Assembly (NCBI GenBank): GCA_024233935.1
Contig: JACKOY010000006.1
Location: 1 to 64,000 of the forward strand
Source: Spirochaetales bacterium
Lineage (GTDB): Bacteria; Spirochaetota; Leptospiria; Leptospirales; Leptonemataceae
Direction: 5' to 3'
Length of the DNA: 64,000 bases
Shown: piece after piece, positions 44,440 through 53,510 of the stretch
How positions within the stretch are numbered: position 1 is the first letter of the stretch
How the letters are laid out: each line of letters opens with the position of its first letter
Translations under genes and position numbers: made by a program
The notes under the pieces: generated by a model
Told to the model about the DNA's origin: nothing
Database searches by the model: none
Seen by the model: the letters and a program-made list of their open reading frames with translations, nothing else

Positions 44440-45534
44440 ATGAAAAATAGTGACGAGCTCGAAGCCCTGCTCGCGGCCTATGATTTTGACCTCCCGACGG
44501 AACAACTGGCTCTGAGGCCGCCGTCGGTCCGGGGCCGCTCCCGCCTGCTGGTTGTGCACCCATCGGGCGAGACCGCGCCGGCCGATCGCCTGTTTGCGGA
44601 CCTCGGCGAATACCTGCGAGCGGGCGATCTTCTGGTCTTAAACGAGGCCCGGGTTTCCAAACGGCGTGTCCCGTTGCGTCGCGGGACCGGGGCGCGACTG
44701 GAGGCTCTATTCCTGAGCGAAGAACCCGGCGGAGCCTGGCGCTGTTTGATCCGGGGCAAGCGTCGAATCAAGGCCGGCGAAGCGCTGCAGGGGCCTTCCA
44801 GGGACGTACGCTTTCGCTATCGGGGAGAGTCGGGCGATGGCGCATCGTACGTGCTTTCGCCCGAGCTCGCGGATGGAAAGCCCGCCTGGACCCGGGCAGG
44901 CGAGGCCGAAAACTACTTCGCCGCCTTCGGCGAAACCCCCCTGCCCCCGTATTTGAATCGACCGGCCGACGAAGCAGATCAGGACCGCTATCAGACTGTG
45001 TACGCAAACACGCCGGGTAGCGTTGCTGCGCCGACCGCCGGATTGCACTTCCCGCCCAGCATGCTGGAAAGTCTGGAAGGCATCGGTGTGCATATTGTAC
45101 GCCTGCGACTCGACGTGGGCTACGGAACCTTTGCACCCTTACAGCTACGCCAATATCAGACCGGGGAGCTGCACGAGGAGCAGTATGAAATTGGCGAAGA
45201 GGCGGCGGGCCTGTTGAACAATCGAACGCCAGGCAGCCGGTTGCTGGCGGTGGGCACAACGACGCTGCGGGCCCTGGAATCCAACCGGCGGCAGTTCGGC
45301 GTTTTCCGGCCGGGCCGGCATCGCACGCGGCTCTTTTTACGGCCGCCCGATCGGCCCCGAACAGCCGACATGCTGCTGACGAATTTTCACCTGCCGCGGT
45401 CGTCTCTGCTTATGCTCGTTGCGTGCTTGCTCGGACGAGAACATTCGCTTGAGGTTTACCGACGCGCCATCGATCTGGGTTACCGATTCTACAGCTATGG
45501 TGATGCCATGCTGATCCTGCCCTTTTCTACTTGA
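44440..45534 (+). CDS. queA: S-adenosylmethionine:tRNA ribosyltransferase-isomerase
   Basis: 364 residues from the ATG at 44440 (a GTG at 44401 is also in frame, but the family begins at DFDLPTEQLALRP). Signatures: LRAGDLLVLNEARV, ENYFAAFGETPLPPY, DRYQTVYANTPGSVAAPTAGLHF and MLLTNFHLPRSSLLMLV. QueA adds the epoxycyclopentane ribosyl unit to preQ1 at tRNA position 34. Length is normal. It diverges from the GT87-like gene; 66 bp separate the starts used here. Confidence 0.96.
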   Translation: MKNSDELEALLAAYDFDLPTEQLALRPPSVRGRSRLLVVHPSGETAPADRLFADLGEYLRAGDLLVLNEARVSKRRVPLRRGTGARLEALFLSEEPGGAWRCLIRGKRRIKAGEALQGPSRDVRFRYRGESGDGASYVLSPELADGKPAWTRAGEAENYFAAFGETPLPPYLNRPADEADQDRYQTVYANTPGSVAAPTAGLHFPPSMLESLEGIGVHIVRLRLDVGYGTFAPLQLRQYQTGELHEEQYEIGEEAAGLLNNRTPGSRLLAVGTTTLRALESNRRQFGVFRPGRHRTRLFLRPPDRPRTADMLLTNFHLPRSSLLMLVACLLGREHSLEVYRRAIDLGYRFYSYGDAMLILPFST

Positions 45535-45577
45535 CCGGGCCCGCGCTCAGTGCGGGACTACCAGGCTCCGGCTCGCG

Positions 45578-46489
45578 ATGACCATGCAAACTCTAAAAAG
45601 CATCACGGATATGAAGCCGGCCCAGGTCCCGGCGCTCACTCTGGATTCTTACCAGAGCGAAATATTATCACAGTTGCACCTGGAGTTTTTTCTGGAGCGT
45701 TGCCGAATTCTCGTTTCACCCAACGGCGAACTCATGCCGACCGGCCCGGTAGACAGTGCAGAGCTGGAAGAGTTTCGCCAGGTCATTGAAGAGCGTGCCG
45801 AAGCCATCCAGGACCTGAAGCGGTACCTCATATTCCAGCTGGCGCTCTACTCGGCTCTGCTGGAGACGAACTCGCTGTATATCAGCCTGAACAATCATCT
45901 GATCATTGCGCGTTTCGTCCCCGTTCCCCGCCATCCCGACGATTTCGAAGTCAAGATCTACACTGCTTCGGCGGACGATCTGCCGGACCATTATAAGGAC
46001 AAGATCTACGTGGGGCGTGATTTTATTTCTATCACGCGCATCCATCGCGACCATTTCGGCCTCAAGCACATCGTCAATTCACTCTCGGAACAGATCACCA
46101 AGCTTCAGAACCGCTTCAAGGAACACGTTCCGGAGCAGATGCTGGGCGAGTTGGGCTCGGAGTACTTACAGGAGATTGAGGAACTGATCGCTGATTTTCG
46201 GGAAGCGTCCCGGGATATTCTGGAGCGCGCCCCGGTCGAAATCAACACACGCACGCTCAGCGGAGAAGAGCTCACCCGGATCAATCGAAAGTTCCGCGAA
46301 CTGAAGCACATCCTGATCGAAATGGAAGACAGCACCCACGAGCTGGAATCCGTGATGTTCGATCTGAACCTAAGCCGCGCCGTTCGCTACGTGACCAAAT
46401 TCAACAAGGACCTGGCGAACTACATCAACTACATTCTCCTGAAGATCAACGGCCGCATTACCGATGCCGTGAACCACATCCGGCTCTGA
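45578..46489 (+). CDS. Hypothetical coiled-coil protein
   Basis: 303 residues, no signal or transmembrane segment. A long amphipathic middle and C-terminus (for example ITRIHRDHFGLKHIVNSLSE, then FREASRDILERAPVE and RINRKFRELKHILIEMEDS) predicts coiled coil. The end KDLANYINYILLKINGRI is highly hydrophobic-polar regular. It follows queA by 43 bp. No family recognised; likely cytoplasmic. A structural or regulatory role is plausible only. Confidence 0.75.
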   Translation: MTMQTLKSITDMKPAQVPALTLDSYQSEILSQLHLEFFLERCRILVSPNGELMPTGPVDSAELEEFRQVIEERAEAIQDLKRYLIFQLALYSALLETNSLYISLNNHLIIARFVPVPRHPDDFEVKIYTASADDLPDHYKDKIYVGRDFISITRIHRDHFGLKHIVNSLSEQITKLQNRFKEHVPEQMLGELGSEYLQEIEELIADFREASRDILERAPVEINTRTLSGEELTRINRKFRELKHILIEMEDSTHELESVMFDLNLSRAVRYVTKFNKDLANYINYILLKINGRITDAVNHIRL

Positions 46490-46522
46490 GGCGGCGGTGT
46501 CGCCAGACCCGAACGCGACGAT

Positions 46523-46978
46523 TCATCCGGAACGGTCCGCGCTATCGAGCAGGATGGTTACCGGCCCGTCGTTAATCAGCTCCACCTGCATGTTGGCCCC
46601 GAAGATGCCGGTTCTGACCCGGGCGCTCGTCGCCTCCGTGCAACAGTGAACAAACTCGTCAAAAAGCGGACCGGCCAGGGCGGGCGTCGCGGCCGCCTGA
46701 AACGATGGGCGGCGACCCTGCCGGCAGGCTGCATACAGTGTAAACTGTGGAACCAGGAGCAACTCGCCCCCGCAATCAAGCAAGGACCGATTCATACGCC
46801 CGTTCTCATCTTCGAAGATCCGCAGGTGAACGGTGCGGCCGGCCAGGTCAGATGCCGTCCCGGGTGTGTCGGCATGGGTCACTCCCAGAAGCACAACAAG
46901 CCCCGGGCCGATCGATCCGCGGTCCTCTCCGTTCGCCGTGAGGGCGGCCGAGGAAACACGCTGAAGAAGTGCCCTCAC
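46523..46978 (-). CDS. dtd: D-aminoacyl-tRNA deacylase
   Basis: 151 residues of the usual length. MRALLQRVSSAALTANGE opens the fold; GSIGPGLVVLLGVTHADT, LAGRTVHLRIFEDENGRMNRS, the catalytic-site VPQFTLYA (usually SQFTLYA, here Pro for Ser) and a late ELINDGPVT (usually NDGPVTF) follow. It removes D-amino acids or Gly from mischarged tRNA. The Pro in place of Ser is a small oddity. It overlaps the upstream coiled-coil gene by 4 nt. Confidence 0.93.
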   Translation of the reverse strand: MRALLQRVSSAALTANGEDRGSIGPGLVVLLGVTHADTPGTASDLAGRTVHLRIFEDENGRMNRSLLDCGGELLLVPQFTLYAACRQGRRPSFQAAATPALAGPLFDEFVHCCTEATSARVRTGIFGANMQVELINDGPVTILLDSADRSG

Positions 46979-48126
46979 GATCGGGCTGCGGCGCCGTTCA
47001 GAATCCGGCTCGATTCCAGATCTTCCACTCCGAGCTGCCTGGCGGCCCGCAGTTCCACGACCGCCCGCTCCCGGTCGCCGGTCCGCTCATAGAGCATGCC
47101 AATATCGTGCAGGGCCCGGCCCAGATACACGCGTGCCCGCTGAATCTCGCGAATCTCTTCCTCAAGAACGCGGAGTAGCCCGGCTTCATCGCCCACGCGG
47201 GTGCGCAGGGCCTCGTTGATGCGACCGCGCATCTGGTCGAGTTGCCTGGCCAGACGTGATTCCCGCAGATCGCGCACCTGCTTCGTGAGCAGCAGATTTC
47301 GATGGGTGAGTTCGTCGTTGCGCGTGGAAAGCAGACTGTACTCTTTGCGCAGGGCCCGCAATTCGGCCAGAAGACCGGACTCCTGTGGCGGAGCCGAGGA
47401 AAGCACACGATCGGCGATGCGGGCCAGCTCCGTCTCCAGAGCGTCCCCACGCATTGCCTCCCGTCTCAGCTGAACCGTCAGACGCCCGTTTTCCTCACGC
47501 AGACGTCGGAGTTCGCCACGCTCGTCGGAAGAGCGCGCCTGATTCTTATGATACATCTCCAGCTCAATTTCCTGAGAGCGCCTCTTTTCCTGTTCCAGAT
47601 AATAGGCGCTGGTCATCCCGGCCATTTCTTTGAGCACCGCCGAAAGCACCGCTGTGGCGCCGCGAGCACGCCGTACGGCGGGGCTCACCTTGAGTTTGCG
47701 TTTGAGGCGGCCAATCTCCGCTCCGATTGCCTCGGCCGGCTTTAGCTTTTCGGTTTTGGATTGCTTGCGGACTTTTGCGCGGCCGCGCTTCTTTTTGGGC
47801 GCCACTTTCGTAGGCGGATTGTGCTCGGCCTCAAACAGGGAGAGCTGCAGGAACACCAGCGCGGGATGATACGCCTCCGCGCTGTGTCGCATCAAATGTT
47901 CAATCTTGCGGCCTACCCAATGCAGGCGGTCCAGCGGCTTTGCAAGCGGATACGGTATACGATGGCCACGATATTCCAGGCGATAGGCTCGCGCGAAGCC
48001 AGCCGGGGCACGCTCCGGCCACAACAGTATCTCAAAGGGCGCACTGAGAACGGCCTTTTCAAAGCGTTCCCGGCTCGCCGCATCATTCGCGAATTCACGC
48101 AGCTTTTTGTTCAGCACCGAAGACAT
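46975..48126 (-). CDS. Hypothetical basic coiled-coil protein
   Basis: 383 residues. Residues about 1-105 form an alpha/beta-looking domain with FEILLWPERAPAGFARAYRL. A Lys/Arg-rich linker follows (APKKKRGRAKVRKQSKTEK, about 108-126). The rest is a long coiled coil (ERGELRRLREENGRLTVQL to LARIADRV, then SRLARQLDQMRGRINE), ending with a helical hairpin resembling TPR (YLGRALHDIGMLYERTGDRE). No family recognised; Leptospirales-specific seems likely. Coupled to dtd by a 4-nt overlap. Confidence 0.75.
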   Translation of the reverse strand: MSSVLNKKLREFANDAASRERFEKAVLSAPFEILLWPERAPAGFARAYRLEYRGHRIPYPLAKPLDRLHWVGRKIEHLMRHSAEAYHPALVFLQLSLFEAEHNPPTKVAPKKKRGRAKVRKQSKTEKLKPAEAIGAEIGRLKRKLKVSPAVRRARGATAVLSAVLKEMAGMTSAYYLEQEKRRSQEIELEMYHKNQARSSDERGELRRLREENGRLTVQLRREAMRGDALETELARIADRVLSSAPPQESGLLAELRALRKEYSLLSTRNDELTHRNLLLTKQVRDLRESRLARQLDQMRGRINEALRTRVGDEAGLLRVLEEEIREIQRARVYLGRALHDIGMLYERTGDRERAVVELRAARQLGVEDLESSRILNGAAARS

Positions 48127-48186
48127 AGGAGACGCAATCGTCCCTTATTCTCATCGGAGCGGGCGAGAAAATCCAACACAAAAAGG

Positions 48187-49110
48187 TCAGGAAAGAGGAC
48201 CAAAGGTGGCCAGGCAACTGGCGCAGGCGCCGCTATCGGGCCGCCAGTTGGGTACCACCTGCCAGATCTGGTTAAAATCCACCATGTCCGGCCCCACCTC
48301 AGGGAAAAAGACACGCTCGTCGATCTGACGACCGCAAACGGGGCAGCGTACCATCACGAGGTCCTGCACCTCGAGTCCTGCCGGAATCAAACTGTGCGCC
48401 GCAAAAGGACGAATCTCTTCGCCTCGTTCCAGACGGTCACGGATGCTTGCGAAGGAAGAGTCAAAGGGAATCTCAACCCGGGAGGTGACCAGGTTTCCCG
48501 TACGCCCCAGGCGCATCAGTTCCGGTCGCAACTTCTCTTCACGCAACATCAAAATCGCAAAGGACAGGCCCATGCTGCGTCCCAGCTGATCTTCGGGGTG
48601 GTCTTCGAAGTATTCCATGATGCCGGTATAACCCATGGCACGATCGAGGGACTGTCGCAGACGCGCTTCCAGTGGGGCGCTGTGGTGGGCATTGCTGAGT
48701 ACCTCAATGCGCATCCCGGACTCGTTGGACGTGACCCGCGTCCGCAAAGTGATCCCGCGGTCCCGCACCTGGCGCCGATAACCGACTTCGTTCTGGCGGT
48801 TCACGCTGGCCAAAAAATCGGGTTCATGGGCCGCTACAATCGCCTCGTCGTCCAGGTCAAGCTGACGATCTTCATAGTAAACGTGCCGCATGTTTGCAAG
48901 CGATGCCCACAGGGTCAGTTCCTGGGCAACCGCATAGACGACCGGATACAGCTCCTCGCGATCCAACCGGGCGAGGCAACGCCGGATCAAAAACTCAAGA
49001 TCTTCCTGATAGCGTCCGGAAAGGGTATACCCGCGAATTTCAACGGACTTCCCGGCTTCGATCGCCGCCTGGATGCGCTCTTCATTCAGAATGGGACCGG
49101 GCACCTGCAT
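48187..49110 (-). CDS. Hypothetical protein with C-terminal zinc-binding Cys motif
   Basis: 307 residues, cytoplasmic. The first 235 residues are mixed alpha/beta with no motif I know. The end carries VRCPVCGRQIDERVFFPEV and, after about 25 residues, GACASCLATFG: two CxxC pairs typical of a zinc ribbon. This could be a small regulatory or DNA/RNA-binding module. It lies 94 bp downstream of ahcY, separated by an intrinsic terminator, so it probably has its own promoter. Confidence 0.75.
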   Translation of the reverse strand: MQVPGPILNEERIQAAIEAGKSVEIRGYTLSGRYQEDLEFLIRRCLARLDREELYPVVYAVAQELTLWASLANMRHVYYEDRQLDLDDEAIVAAHEPDFLASVNRQNEVGYRRQVRDRGITLRTRVTSNESGMRIEVLSNAHHSAPLEARLRQSLDRAMGYTGIMEYFEDHPEDQLGRSMGLSFAILMLREEKLRPELMRLGRTGNLVTSRVEIPFDSSFASIRDRLERGEEIRPFAAHSLIPAGLEVQDLVMVRCPVCGRQIDERVFFPEVGPDMVDFNQIWQVVPNWRPDSGACASCLATFGPLS

Positions 49111-49153
49111 GCTGTGGTAGAAATGCCAAAATTGTTCAACAGCTTTTTGAGCA

Positions 49154-49183
49154 CAAAAAAGGGCCCGCCGAAGCGGACCCTCG
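49154..49183 (-). terminator. Intrinsic terminator after ahcY
   Basis: On the minus strand GGGTCCGC, loop TTCG, GCGGGCCC is followed at once by TTTTTT. The 8-bp stem (one G-T pair), UUCG tetraloop and U-run make a convincing Rho-independent terminator for the ArsR-methyltransferase/ahcY operon. Confidence 0.85.
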
Positions 49184-49204
49184 CATTACAGAGCAAGCTC
49201 CCGA

Positions 49205-50503
49205 TCAATACCGGTAGTTTTCCTCTTTGAAAGGCCCTTCCCGGGATACGCCGATGTAATCGGCCTGCTCCGGGCTGAGCTTTGTCAGGCGTGCGCCCAC
49301 CTTTTCCAGATGCAAAGCCGCCACTTTCTCATCCAGATGCTTGGGCAGGATGTAGACGCCAACTTCGTAGTCCTTTGTGAACAGCTCGATTTGAGCCAGC
49401 ACCTGATTGGTGAAACTGGTCGACATCACATAACTCGGGTGGCCGGTCGCACAGCCCAAATTGACCAGGCGGCCTTCCGCGAGCAGGAGGATACTGTGCC
49501 CGTCCGGGAACGTAAACTTGTCCACCTGCGGCTTGATCTCGGTCTTTTTGATGCCGGGCAAGTTGGAAAGCTTGTTCACCTGGATCTCGGTGTCGAAGTG
49601 GCCAATGTTACAAACGATCGCGCCGTCTTTCATGCGCTGCATGTGCTGCGCCGTAACGATGTCAATGTTGCCCGTACAGGTCACAAAGATATCGGCCTTG
49701 TCGGCCCAGTCTTCCATGGTGTCCACCTGATAGCCTTCCATGGCCGCCTGCAGAGCGCAGATCGGATCCACTTCGGCAATAATCACCCGGCAACCGAAGG
49801 CGCGCAGACTCTGAGCGCTACCCTTGCCTACATCGCCATAACCCGCGACCACGGCAGTTTTGCCGGCCAGCATGATGTCGGTTGCGCGCTTGATTCCGTC
49901 GACCAAAGACTCGCGACAACCGTAGAGATTGTCGAACTTGCTCTTTGTAACCGAATCGTTCACGTTCATGGCGGGCACGCGCAATACGCCCTCTTTCAGT
50001 TTCTTGCGCAGATGATGAACACCGGTGGTCGTTTCCTCGGTAATGCCGCGGATATTCGCCAGCAGGTCCGGGCGTTTCTTGTGAACCCAGTCTGTCAGGT
50101 CGCCGCCATCATCGAGAATCATGTTCGGTCCGCCTTCGAAATTCAGGGTCTGATCTTGAGCCCACCAGTACTCTTCTTCATTCATGCCTTTCCAGGCAAA
50201 AACCGGAATGCCGGTCTCTGCAATGGCAGCCGCCGCATGGTCCTGGGTGCTGAAGATGTTGCAGGTTGCCCAACGAACCTCGGCCCCGAGCGCTACGAGC
50301 GTCTCAATCAGAACCGCAGTCTGAATGGTCATGTGGAGCGAGCCCGAAACGCGCGCGCCTTTGAGAGGCTGGCTGGCGCCGTACTCTTCGCGCAGGGCCA
50401 TCAGCCCTGGCATTTCTTTCTCGGCCAGGATGATCTCTTCCCGGCCCCAACGCGCCAGGCTGATATCCTTAACCTTGTAATCAGTTTTTTCTTTGGTAAT
50501 CAT
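49205..50503 (-). CDS. ahcY: Adenosylhomocysteinase
   Basis: 432 residues from the ATG at 50503 with AAGGAG in front. Signatures: [17 protein letters not shown] and [13 protein letters not shown]; the catalytic [16 protein letters not shown]; the NAD-binding [21 protein letters not shown] and the C-terminal [12 protein letters not shown]. It hydrolyses S-adenosylhomocysteine to adenosine and homocysteine, relieving product inhibition of methyltransferases. It is 48 bp downstream of an ArsR-methyltransferase fusion, a clue to its regulation, and is followed by an intrinsic terminator. Confidence 0.97.
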   Translation of the reverse strand: MITKEKTDYKVKDISLARWGREEIILAEKEMPGLMALREEYGASQPLKGARVSGSLHMTIQTAVLIETLVALGAEVRWATCNIFSTQDHAAAAIAETGIPVFAWKGMNEEEYWWAQDQTLNFEGGPNMILDDGGDLTDWVHKKRPDLLANIRGITEETTTGVHHLRKKLKEGVLRVPAMNVNDSVTKSKFDNLYGCRESLVDGIKRATDIMLAGKTAVVAGYGDVGKGSAQSLRAFGCRVIIAEVDPICALQAAMEGYQVDTMEDWADKADIFVTCTGNIDIVTAQHMQRMKDGAIVCNIGHFDTEIQVNKLSNLPGIKKTEIKPQVDKFTFPDGHSILLLAEGRLVNLGCATGHPSYVMSTSFTNQVLAQIELFTKDYEVGVYILPKHLDEKVAALHLEKVGARLTKLSPEQADYIGVSREGPFKEENYRY

Positions 50504-50551
50504 TTTCTTCTCCTTCAAATTTGCCCGAAACAGGCACATCGAACATAATTG

Positions 50552-51553
50552 CTACGTGGCGGCCGCCAATCGCCTGGAGACCGCACCTGGAGCTGCAAGG
50601 CTTCCAGGTTTGTGCGCCAGAACAAAAAGACAGCGTAAACTGCCGGCACCGCGACCGGCCGATTGGTGATGCACTTCGAAGCCCTGCTCTTCCAGAATCT
50701 GGCGCAGTCGGCGCGACGGAAAGCCCAGCCAGAAGTCCGCAAACCTGGTGCGCATGACCTCCTCCCGGTGGCGATCCAGCTCGGCCACAATCAACCGACC
50801 GCCGGGGCCGAGCACACGACAGATTTCGCTCAACGCCCGGGCGGGCTCCGGCATGTGGTGCAGGACCATCGACGCGATGGCAACCTGTACCTCGCCATCG
50901 CGCAGCGGCAAATGATCAAAGCTGCCCAGCCGAAACTCCACATTCGACGCGGTGACAGAACGGCGTGCAATCTTCAGCATGTTGGCGCTCTGGTCCACAC
51001 AGATCAGCTGTTCCGCACGCAGCGCGAGCCCGGAAGCCAGTTCGCCGGTCCCACAGCCAAGATCGAGCACCGATTCGGCTGCCTCCGGCACCAGGCCCAG
51101 AACCTGCGTACGGTAGAATTCCGAATCCACCAGGCCGCGCTGCGCACTTTCCTGGTCCGGTCCAAAATGCTGGAAATGGTCCAGGCTATCGCGCTGCCGA
51201 CGCTTGAGAAAGGCCCGCATCCGGCGACGATCCTGAGCCAGTTCCGGCGGCAGAAGCAAAGGAGCGTCGCCGGGCTCCTGGACCGGATCCCCCAGCGCCA
51301 GAGCGTGCAGGAGCAAGGCCGATGGCGTGCCCTCGCGGATTGCCAGATCGTAATAGACCCGGGCCCCGTTGCGCTGACCCCGCACCAGCCCGGCGGCGGC
51401 CAGAATGCTCAGGTGACGCGAAATTCGACTCTGCCGCAGTTCCAGGATGTCCTGGATCTCATTCACCCCGAGCGGCTCGCCCGACAGAACACCGAGGATC
51501 CGCAAACGGGTCGGGTCAGCGAGGGCTTTCAGTATGTCGATGGCGGCCAGCAT
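50552..51553 (-). CDS. ArsR-type regulator fused to SAM-dependent methyltransferase
   Basis: 333 residues. Residues about 1-85 form an ArsR winged helix: ILKALADPTRLRILGVLSG and LRQSRISRHLSILAAAGLVRG, without the Cys pair of metal sensors. Residues about 150-315 form a class I methyltransferase: VLDLGCGTGELASGL, LGSFDHLPLRDGEVQVAIASMVLHHM and GPGGRLIVAEL. Sitting upstream of ahcY suggests that SAM or SAH is the effector, as for SahR-type regulators, so this may sense the methylation ratio. The start codon lies inside a 28-bp palindrome. Whether the methyltransferase is active is unknown. Confidence 0.9.
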   Translation of the reverse strand: MLAAIDILKALADPTRLRILGVLSGEPLGVNEIQDILELRQSRISRHLSILAAAGLVRGQRNGARVYYDLAIREGTPSALLLHALALGDPVQEPGDAPLLLPPELAQDRRRMRAFLKRRQRDSLDHFQHFGPDQESAQRGLVDSEFYRTQVLGLVPEAAESVLDLGCGTGELASGLALRAEQLICVDQSANMLKIARRSVTASNVEFRLGSFDHLPLRDGEVQVAIASMVLHHMPEPARALSEICRVLGPGGRLIVAELDRHREEVMRTRFADFWLGFPSRRLRQILEEQGFEVHHQSAGRGAGSLRCLFVLAHKPGSLAAPGAVSRRLAAAT

Positions 51554-51577
51554 ATATTGAGATATCTCAATATATGC
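51550..51577. promoter_or_regulatory. 28-bp perfect palindrome, operator of the ArsR-methyltransferase/ahcY operon
   Basis: The left half GCATATATTGAGAT is mirrored exactly by the right half. ArsR-type repressors bind AT-rich dyads like this. It covers the ATG at 51553 and the predicted transcription start, so binding would block initiation. It contrasts sharply with the GC-rich surroundings. Autoregulation is inferred from position. Confidence 0.8.
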
Positions 51578-51606
51578 ATAAAACGTGCGCCGGTCCCCGG
51601 GGTCAA
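51578..51606 (-). promoter_or_regulatory. Predicted sigma-70 promoter of the ArsR-methyltransferase/ahcY operon
   Basis: On the minus strand, TTGACC (51606-51601) and TTTTAT (51583-51578) are separated by 17 bp, near-consensus at -35. The start site would fall in the palindrome, leaving a leader of roughly 20 nt with no Shine-Dalgarno. Confidence 0.55.
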
Positions 51607-51622
51607 GTCCTTTGAGGGTCGC

Positions 51623-53368
51623 CTAGAGGCGAACAGCCAGCATGGTTGCATCGTCCGCCGCTTCCACCCCGGGGCAGAAGGCCTTCACGGCCTCAAACAC
51701 AGCGTCAATCAGCGTGCGTGGCGAATCGTTCAGATGCTCGCGAACCGTTGCGAAAAGGCGCTCCTCTCCGAACTCGTTGAATTGTTCGTCCCAGGCTTCG
51801 GTAATGCCATCGGTATAGAGCAAGACCAGATCGCCGGGCTCGTAGCTTACAACAAGCTCGCCATATTCCTGGTCGGGGAAAATGCCGAGGGGGGCGCCCC
51901 TGGCGGAAAGAGATTCGATTTCCCCGGTGCGGGCGCGGACCAGAATCTGATGGTTGTGACCGGCCGAAGCCAGTCGCAGGCGGCCCAGCTCCCGCTCCAC
52001 CTGAATGAGCATGACCGTGACAAACAATCCCGTGCGCGAATTGCGATAGATGTCGTTGTTCACCTGCTGCAGAGTTCCGGCCGGGTCCAGATTGCGCGGA
52101 ATTTGACCCGAAAGCAAGGTCTTCGAATACTCCATAAACAGAGCGGCCGGGACTCCCTTGCCGGCAACGTCGGCCATTAGAAGTGAAATGCGATCATCGG
52201 AGTGATAGATAACGTCATAGAAATCTCCCCCCACTTCGCGGCAGGCTTCGTAACGTGTGGCGAGTTCCAATCCGGCCACACGTTCCGGTACGAGCGGCAG
52301 AGAACTTTCCTGAATCATGGCCGCGGTTTCCAGGTCTTTGCGGTAAATCTGGATTTCGATGTCTTTTTGCCTGGCCTGAATGCGCATCAGGGCATCCCCG
52401 AACTGCTGGGCAACGGTCGAAAGCACCTTCAGTTCGAAAGAGTCGAAAGGCTCACCGTTGCGCTTGTCCGCGGCGTTGAGAAGTCCAATCACGCGCCCGT
52501 CCTGCATTATCGGAACCGATATAAAGGACTTCGTTGCGTAGCGCTCCGACTGCGGCACCGTGAGTCGCAGGTCCCGCTCAAAATCACGCACCAGCAACGG
52601 ATCTCCGCTTCGCAGCACAATGCCTGCAACACCCTCCTCGGGATCGATACGACGATCGTGATCTTCCACTGAGAATCCGTAAGTTCTGGCAACGCGCAGA
52701 CCGCTCCCGAAATCGCCCTCGACCACAATCGAAAGACGCTCGGCCCCCAGAACGCGATTGATCGCTTCAAGCATGGAGTCCATGAGCGAATCAATGGACT
52801 CGCGGTCGCGCGCACTCTGCGAAATCTCGTAGATGCAATTCAGCTCTTCCATGCGCTCGCGCAGGTCTTCATAGAGTTGCCGATTGCGAATGGCCAGAGC
52901 GGCCATATTGGAAAGATAAGTGAGCAGCCGTACGTCCGTGCGGTCGTAGTCGCGTCGATCCGATGTATTGAGCACTTCGAGTACGCCGATCAGCTGCCCT
53001 CGCGCCAACATCGGCACGGCGAGCAAGTTGCGGGTTTCGAATTGGAGTTCCTGGTCGATATTTTTGAGGACCCGCGCATCATGCGCGGCATCGTTTACGA
53101 GGATGGGTTGCCGATCGCGGGCGCACAAACCGGCGATGCCCTGCCCTGCTCCGATGCGACGCCGGGCAAGCAATCCGCCGTGGGAGCCGCGGGCGATGTC
53201 GAAAATCAGCTCTTCGCTCTCGGCATCGTATAATAATAGCGAAGACGCCTCTGAATCCAGAAATTCACGGGCCGTATCCATGATTACGGTCAGAAGACCG
53301 TGCAGATCCTCGGACGAGTTAATGCGAATCGTGATTTCGTTGATTCGAGCGAGCGTCAGGCCGCGCAC
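51623..53368 (-). CDS. GAF-GAF-SpoIIE protein phosphatase
   Basis: 581 residues from the GTG at 53368, chosen for a GGGGAGG Shine-Dalgarno six bases upstream; a GTG at 53434 with GGAGG at longer spacing is possible. GAF 1 (about 15-175) begins LLTVIMDTAREFLDSEASS; GAF 2 (about 190-340) begins SIDSLMDSMLEAINRVL. A helical linker leads to a PP2C/SpoIIE domain (about 380-580) with ACREVGGDFYDV, MADVAGKGVPAALFM, LYTDGITEAWD and a late DDATMLAV. All metal Asp residues are present. It likely dephosphorylates a STAS protein. Divergent from the voltage-sensor-like receptor. Confidence 0.92.
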   Translation of the reverse strand: MRGLTLARINEITIRINSSEDLHGLLTVIMDTAREFLDSEASSLLLYDAESEELIFDIARGSHGGLLARRRIGAGQGIAGLCARDRQPILVNDAAHDARVLKNIDQELQFETRNLLAVPMLARGQLIGVLEVLNTSDRRDYDRTDVRLLTYLSNMAALAIRNRQLYEDLRERMEELNCIYEISQSARDRESIDSLMDSMLEAINRVLGAERLSIVVEGDFGSGLRVARTYGFSVEDHDRRIDPEEGVAGIVLRSGDPLLVRDFERDLRLTVPQSERYATKSFISVPIMQDGRVIGLLNAADKRNGEPFDSFELKVLSTVAQQFGDALMRIQARQKDIEIQIYRKDLETAAMIQESSLPLVPERVAGLELATRYEACREVGGDFYDVIYHSDDRISLLMADVAGKGVPAALFMEYSKTLLSGQIPRNLDPAGTLQQVNNDIYRNSRTGLFVTVMLIQVERELGRLRLASAGHNHQILVRARTGEIESLSARGAPLGIFPDQEYGELVVSYEPGDLVLLYTDGITEAWDEQFNEFGEERLFATVREHLNDSPRTLIDAVFEAVKAFCPGVEAADDATMLAVRL

Positions 53369-53510
53369 AGGCACCCTCCCCAACCTGAGGCTGGGCTGTT
53401 TACTATCAGAATCGGCCGCATTGGCGCCAAACACCAGGCAATTTTCCTCCAAATAATGCTCGCGCGGTCGCTTGTCCCGGAGCCCCGGGGCTTCGAAAAT
53501 AGGTACGAGC

